DNA of 37,294 nt. It comes from Planctomycetaceae bacterium (GTDB lineage: Bacteria; Planctomycetota; SZUA-567). The DNA lies in NCBI GenBank assembly GCA_021203245.1, contig JAJQBO010000140.1, positions 1 to 37,294 of the forward strand, in the 5' to 3' direction. Below the pieces are notes generated by a model. The model had not been told where the DNA came from and did no database searches. It saw only the letters and a list, made by a program, of their open reading frames with translations. The position numbers were made by a program, and so were the translations under genes. Of the stretch, positions 34,173-37,294 are shown piece by piece; position 1 is the stretch's first letter, and every line of letters starts with the position of its first letter.

Positions 34173-35015
34173 ATGAAAATTCCCGCGTGGTACCGCCGCC
34201 CCGGAACCGTTGCCATAGCCGCCCTGGCGACCGTATGGCTGCTGGCCGCGACGGCGTCGACCCTCGACTTTAACGATGTGGTCCTTATGAAGGAAAACGG
34301 CGTCGCCGACACGGTCATCCTGAATATGCTGGAGGACTCGGGCGGAATTGCCATGACGGCGGAGCAGGAAGGCCAACTCCGCGCTCTGGGTGCGTCCGAA
34401 GCCCTCCTGGCAGCGGCACAGACACTCGCCCCCGCCCCTGTCCCGGTCCCTGTCCAGGCCGCGCCGGTTGTCCAGTCCTCGCCCACCGTCACCGTGGTTG
34501 AGCCGGCCGGCCCGGTGCCGATAATGGAAATGGCGGCCCTGCCGCCCCGGTATCAAAAGGAAGGCTGGGTGTCTGTTTCGAATTCCGGGTGGGAGACGTA
34601 TTACCTCGTCGTCGACACCGACGCCAAGCGGATGTTTCTCAGCCAGACGCCGAACGGCGGCGTTTCCATCGATCCCGGCCAAAACATCGCCCTGAACGTC
34701 CGCAAGGAAACGTACAAAATGTACGGCCAGAACGGCCGTGAACTGAAGGTGCGGGTACGGGAGAACGAAGTCACCCGCATCACCATGACGCCCATGGGTG
34801 CGCCCGGCGGCGGGTTGTTGACCGTCTCGGCGCAGGATCGGGAGCGGGTGCGGTCGGAGGTTCTGTTCGGCCATGTCATGCCGGCCCCGTCGCCGGTAAT
34901 TGTCGAACCGGCTCCGGCGGTCATCGTGCGGCCCGCCCCGGTGTATGTCCCGTACCACCGCCGCTATTATGGCCCCTATCGCGGCCACGGTTTCGGCTTC
35001 GGCTATGGCTGGTAG
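34173..35015 (+). CDS. Exported LDFxDV-module protein 3 with a beta-rich domain
   Basis: 280 residues. Signal peptide about 1-30 after a basic start. Module about 31-83: LDFNDVVLMKENGVADTVIL, then NM...MTAEQEGQLRALGAS. An Ala/Pro/Val linker (88-120) leads to a strand-rich domain (about 128-230) containing WVSVSNSGWETYYLVVDTD, GQNIALNVRKETYKMYG and LKVRVRENEVTRITM, a possible beta-sandwich. The C-terminus is Pro/Val then Tyr/Gly-rich (HRRYYGPYRGHGFGFGYGW). The only one of the three paralogues with a folded second domain. GAGGAG lies upstream of the ATG. Confidence 0.7.
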   Translation: MKIPAWYRRPGTVAIAALATVWLLAATASTLDFNDVVLMKENGVADTVILNMLEDSGGIAMTAEQEGQLRALGASEALLAAAQTLAPAPVPVPVQAAPVVQSSPTVTVVEPAGPVPIMEMAALPPRYQKEGWVSVSNSGWETYYLVVDTDAKRMFLSQTPNGGVSIDPGQNIALNVRKETYKMYGQNGRELKVRVRENEVTRITMTPMGAPGGGLLTVSAQDRERVRSEVLFGHVMPAPSPVIVEPAPAVIVRPAPVYVPYHRRYYGPYRGHGFGFGYGW

Positions 35016-35045
35016 GAAATTCCTGTTCCAGACGGACTTCCGGCA

Positions 35046-35073
35046 TTGACAGCGCAACGGTTTTCTCTATTAT
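35046..35073 (+). promoter_or_regulatory. Promoter of tRNA-Arg
   Basis: Perfect -35 TTGACA (35046-35051) and -10 TATTAT (35068-35073), 16 bp apart, ending 10 bp before the tRNA 5' end. Confidence 0.75.
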
Positions 35074-35083
35074 AGAACCTCAC

Positions 35084-35158
35084 GCCCCGGTAGCCCAATG
35101 GATAAGGCGACAGCCTCCGGAGCTGTAGATAGGGGTTCGATTCCCTTCCGGGGTGCCA
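35084..35158 (+). tRNA. tRNA-Arg (anticodon CCG)
   Basis: Full cloverleaf: acceptor GCCCCGG/CCGGGGT, D-arm GCC/GGC, anticodon stem ACAGC/GCTGT with loop CTCCGGA (anticodon CCG), T-arm AGGGG/CCCTT with loop TTCGATT, discriminator G and encoded CCA. Its 3' end abuts the second integrase gene and is the likely attachment site of the right element. Confidence 0.95.
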
Positions 35159-35166
35159 TTAAAAGC

Positions 35167-35197
35167 AAAGCCGCAGCCCTACTCGGGTTGCGGCTTT
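35167..35197. terminator. Bidirectional hairpin between tRNA-Arg and the integrase
   Basis: AAAGCCGCAGCC pairs with GGTTGCGGCTTT (one G-T pair) around CTACTCGG. It covers the last codons of the integrase. On the minus strand it is followed by GCTTTTAAT, so it likely ends integrase transcripts and perhaps tRNA transcripts in the other direction. Confidence 0.6.
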
Positions 35198-36411
35198 AAC
35201 TTTATGATTATCTTGAAGTTGTGGCCACAGCGAGGACACGTTGTATCCCTCTGTACGCTATTTTTCGCTCGGTCAATCTCGCTCGTGCTAATCTCCACCT
35301 CTGCGATTTTCGTGTCATTTTCTTGCAAGAATGTTGCAAGCGCCTGGATGCCAATTTCGCGCATCTCCAAGTCTTTTGAAACATACCTATCGGACGACTC
35401 CCTTTCGCCATGACCGAGCAATGCCTGGATGTAATCCGCCGAGAAGTTTTTCTTCCCGGCGACCGTGCCAGCCATATGCCGAAGCTGGTGCGCCGTGACC
35501 TTCGGCATGCCGGCGGCGTCCGTCGCCTTGTCGAAATATCTCCCCAGCGTCGTCGAGGTCCAGGGATGTCCAGCCAAGTTGCAAAACAGAGTCTTTGCAT
35601 TCTTAAATTTGTTTTTCCGCTTCCACTTTCTGGCCCGATCGAACAGGTCTTGTATTTCGGGCGTGACCGGGTACGGGACGCGCTTCCCGCCCTTGGTGGT
35701 GACCACGAATAGCTTTTCCCCGATGTCTTCCTCCTGGAGCCCGCAGGCCGCCCCCAAGCGCATGCCCGTCAATCCAAGCAGTTCCCAGACCAGGGCGTGA
35801 TGTTCGTCCAGCTTTTGCAGGATAGCTTGGTAGTCGCTCTTGCTGGCCGGGGCGCGTTCCTTCAAATTGGCGCGGGGCTTGGGGGTGTGTTCAAAGGGTA
35901 TGGCGGAGATGTATCCACGCTTTCGGCACCAGCGGGCGATGGCCATGAGGTGGCCGAATTTAATCTGCGCGCCCCGGCCACTGTTCTTCTTGGCGTGTTC
36001 ACCAATCCACAGGTTGAAAGTGGCGAGGTCCGTACCCTCAATGGTGCTGGCCGCGCCGAAGGACTCCGTCCACTGCCTTATGGTGGTCCTGGCGTTGTTG
36101 ATGTGTCCTACCGAAAAATATCCCTTATTCCCCTCAATCCAGCGCTTATGCGCCTCAACCCACGTCATGGCATGGGTCGGGGCCTTGTGGCGGAGTTCCC
36201 GCTCCTTGGCGGCTGCGGCGTCATCATTCTCCAGCCAAAAGCGACGCCGCACCTGCCTCCGTTTGTTTTGGTCGAGTTTAATGGAGGAGGTGATTTCATA
36301 ATGGTAAAGCGTCTTGCCCCGCTCCTCGCGCTCGGCAGGCTTTCGGTTGGTGCGGCCCTTGCCCTTGCGGGGCATGGCCTTGCCGTTCTCGTCGAGTCGG
36401 TGGAATGCCAA
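35179..36411 (-). CDS. Tyrosine recombinase (integrase) with a C-terminal zinc ribbon-like motif
   Basis: About 410 residues if started at TTG 36411, which has AGGGA 7 nt upstream inside the preceding gene. An ATG at 36375 is an alternative. The basic N-terminus (PRKGKGRTNRKPAEREER) leads to an arm/core-binding region (about 60-190). The catalytic domain has Arg in LTGMRLGAACGLQEEDI, Lys in TTKGGKRVPYPV, HQLRH, GHGERESSDRY with His, and the nucleophile Tyr. All are present. The last 20 residues contain CPRCGHNFKI, a C-x2-C that may form half a zinc knuckle, unusual for the family. It should integrate the element at the tRNA-Arg 3' end. Confidence 0.9.
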   Translation of the reverse strand: MAFHRLDENGKAMPRKGKGRTNRKPAEREERGKTLYHYEITSSIKLDQNKRRQVRRRFWLENDDAAAAKERELRHKAPTHAMTWVEAHKRWIEGNKGYFSVGHINNARTTIRQWTESFGAASTIEGTDLATFNLWIGEHAKKNSGRGAQIKFGHLMAIARWCRKRGYISAIPFEHTPKPRANLKERAPASKSDYQAILQKLDEHHALVWELLGLTGMRLGAACGLQEEDIGEKLFVVTTKGGKRVPYPVTPEIQDLFDRARKWKRKNKFKNAKTLFCNLAGHPWTSTTLGRYFDKATDAAGMPKVTAHQLRHMAGTVAGKKNFSADYIQALLGHGERESSDRYVSKDLEMREIGIQALATFLQENDTKIAEVEISTSEIDRAKNSVQRDTTCPRCGHNFKIIIKLKPQPE

Positions 36412-36412
36412 T

Positions 36413-36697
36413 TTACTTTCCCTGCAGACGCCGAAGCGTGAGTTCCCTACCAGAGTCGCTGCCATGGTCCCACACGGCCGTCATGCCGCGAGCGACAAGC
36501 TCTGCCAAGTCGTCAACCTTCTGCAGGTCGCCCGGCTCCTCCCACGACGCCTCCCCGCCGATCCATGCCACGAGGAGCGTGGTGGGCTTCTTACCGTCGA
36601 TGCCGGCATCGAAAATATGTGCGCCCGTGGTGACAACCATGCCGATGGTGGCGGGGTCGTCGGTGCGGGTGACGAAGTCGTGAGGGTTGAGGTTCAT
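36413..36697 (-). CDS. Small element protein, unknown
   Basis: 94 residues from the ATG at 36697 (AAGGA upstream). Acidic start PHDFVTRTDDPATIGMVV, a central VAWIGGEASWEEPGDLQKVDDLAELVARGM and a basic end. No family was recognised. The stop lies one base before the integrase TTG start, and the integrase ribosome-binding site is inside this gene, so they are translationally coupled. It may be an excisionase-like or accessory protein, by position only. Confidence 0.6.
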   Translation of the reverse strand: MNLNPHDFVTRTDDPATIGMVVTTGAHIFDAGIDGKKPTTLLVAWIGGEASWEEPGDLQKVDDLAELVARGMTAVWDHGSDSGRELTLRRLQGK

Positions 36698-36749
36698 GGT
36701 TGATCCTTGTTTGCCGCGAGGATGGCGTCACGCCATTCGATCAAATTAT

Positions 36750-37294
36750 TCAGTGCGTAGGCGTTAATACTTCTAGCCAATGCTTTTCCTTCATAGTCAT
36801 CTCTGTTCTCGTATCGACATATAATCCTAATTTGAAGTAGTTCATCATGCACATTGGAAAGAGAAAAAGGGAGTACCCTCTCATCAGCACATCATTCTCT
36901 TTAAATACCAAATCCTGGGAGTTGGTGAAGAAGTCATTATTTTCAATAATCTCTGGTGGTTGATGTGATACGTATGACGGTTCGCTCCGATAGTATGCCT
37001 CCATGCGATCTTGGGAATTTTCAAGCGCCATTTTTAAACCTGGCGCATAGACCTTAAGAGATTTCGGAACCTTTGATTCCTCTCTTCTGCAATACAGTTT
37101 ATAAGACAAGGAGTAGGTGGTATTATCTTCGTCGACGAACTCATTGAATATCGCAAGTGGTTTAAAGTCTTTATCAATGGAAGTATAATTCTTAAGTGAA
37201 TGCATTTTCGCCGATGGATGCGGTTCAGGTATTTTTACTTTAGTCAAGTCCAAAATGTGGTGTAAAATACCTCCAGACAATTTATACAGGGATG
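36750..37294 (-). CDS. AT-rich element gene, 5' end beyond the right edge
   Basis: The frame is open from the window edge (reading S-L-Y-K-L-S-G-G-I) to the TGA at 36750, about 181 residues seen. A TTG at 37280 could be a start but lacks a convincing site, so the gene probably continues off the edge. Soluble and mixed, rich in Asn, Tyr, Met and Lys, with FFTNSQDLVFKENDVLMRGY and MCMMNYFKLGLYVD. No family was recognised. Its low GC and codon use differ sharply from the rest of the window, which marks it as horizontally acquired cargo. Confidence 0.6.
   Translation of the reverse strand, partial: SLYKLSGGILHHILDLTKVKIPEPHPSAKMHSLKNYTSIDKDFKPLAIFNEFVDEDNTTYSLSYKLYCRREESKVPKSLKVYAPGLKMALENSQDRMEAYYRSEPSYVSHQPPEIIENNDFFTNSQDLVFKENDVLMRGYSLFLFPMCMMNYFKLGLYVDTRTEMTMKEKHWLEVLTPTH

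Larger units (their letters stand above)
35159..37294. mobile_element. Integrated element at tRNA-Arg (left end; continues past right edge)
   Basis: A tyrosine integrase begins its 3' end 21 bp after tRNA-Arg and is followed by a coupled small ORF and an AT-rich ORF that leaves the window. Composition drops visibly in GC beyond about 36740. The orientation (integrase reading toward the tRNA 3' end) is the standard layout of a tRNA-integrated element. The far attachment repeat is outside the window. Confidence 0.7.

Overview
The window is a GC-rich bacterial chromosome segment of housekeeping genes between two integrated mobile elements. No rRNA or taxonomic marker is present. The anaerobic (cobalt-early) cobalamin genes, the HemA/HemL route to 5-aminolevulinate, many Sec signal peptides and a P4-type integrase with AlpA fit an anaerobic, probably Gram-negative bacterium (deltaproteobacteria-like or a related phylum). 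That placement is inference.

Left element (1 to about 3206): a partial AlpA-type regulator runs off the left edge. It is followed by an unrecognised zinc-finger-like protein, an exported GyrI-like protein, and a P4-type tyrosine integrase beside the 3' end of tRNA-Gln(TTG). Right element (about 35159 to the right edge): a second tyrosine integrase lies against the 3' end of tRNA-Arg(CCG), followed by a small ORF and an AT-rich partial gene. Both elements extend outward, so the DNA between the two tRNAs is ancestral backbone.

Backbone 3.3-12.1 kb: phosphoglycerate kinase, an exported glucose/sorbosone-dehydrogenase-like beta-propeller, a membrane-anchored thermonuclease, a flavodoxin, a histidine phosphatase (possibly the alpha-ribazole phosphatase CobC), enolase, a highly repetitive LEA-like protein, and a GtrA-family membrane protein.

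Backbone 12.3-30.6 kb is a divergent tetrapyrrole/B12 locus. On the minus strand from about 19.1 kb run hemA (fused to a precorrin-2 dehydrogenase domain), hemC, cobA-hemD fusion, hemB, hemL and cbiC. On the plus strand run cbiD, cbiL, cbiF, cbiG, cbiH, cbiJ, cbiET, cbiA, cbiB, cobD and cbiP. Most genes overlap by ATGA/GTGA, so each arm is one operon. Together they would carry glutamyl-tRNA through uroporphyrinogen III and precorrin-2 to amidated, side-chain-equipped cobyric acid intermediates. Four genes here have a broken or suspicious reading frame: hemL (frameshift), cbiB (frameshift), cobD (a G9 tract moves the overlapping ATG out of frame) and cbiP (in-frame TAA where CAA/Gln is expected). 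This is either sequence error or a B12 locus that is decaying or switching.

Backbone 30.6-35.0 kb holds a small membrane protein, a ClpP-like protein lacking a recognisable catalytic triad, and a small hypothetical gene on the minus strand. Next comes a plus-strand cassette of four exported proteins. Three of them start with the same roughly 50-residue helical module (LDFNDV...GV..S/TVI.NM...GAS) followed by unrelated low-complexity or beta-rich tails. This cassette is the least explained part of the window.
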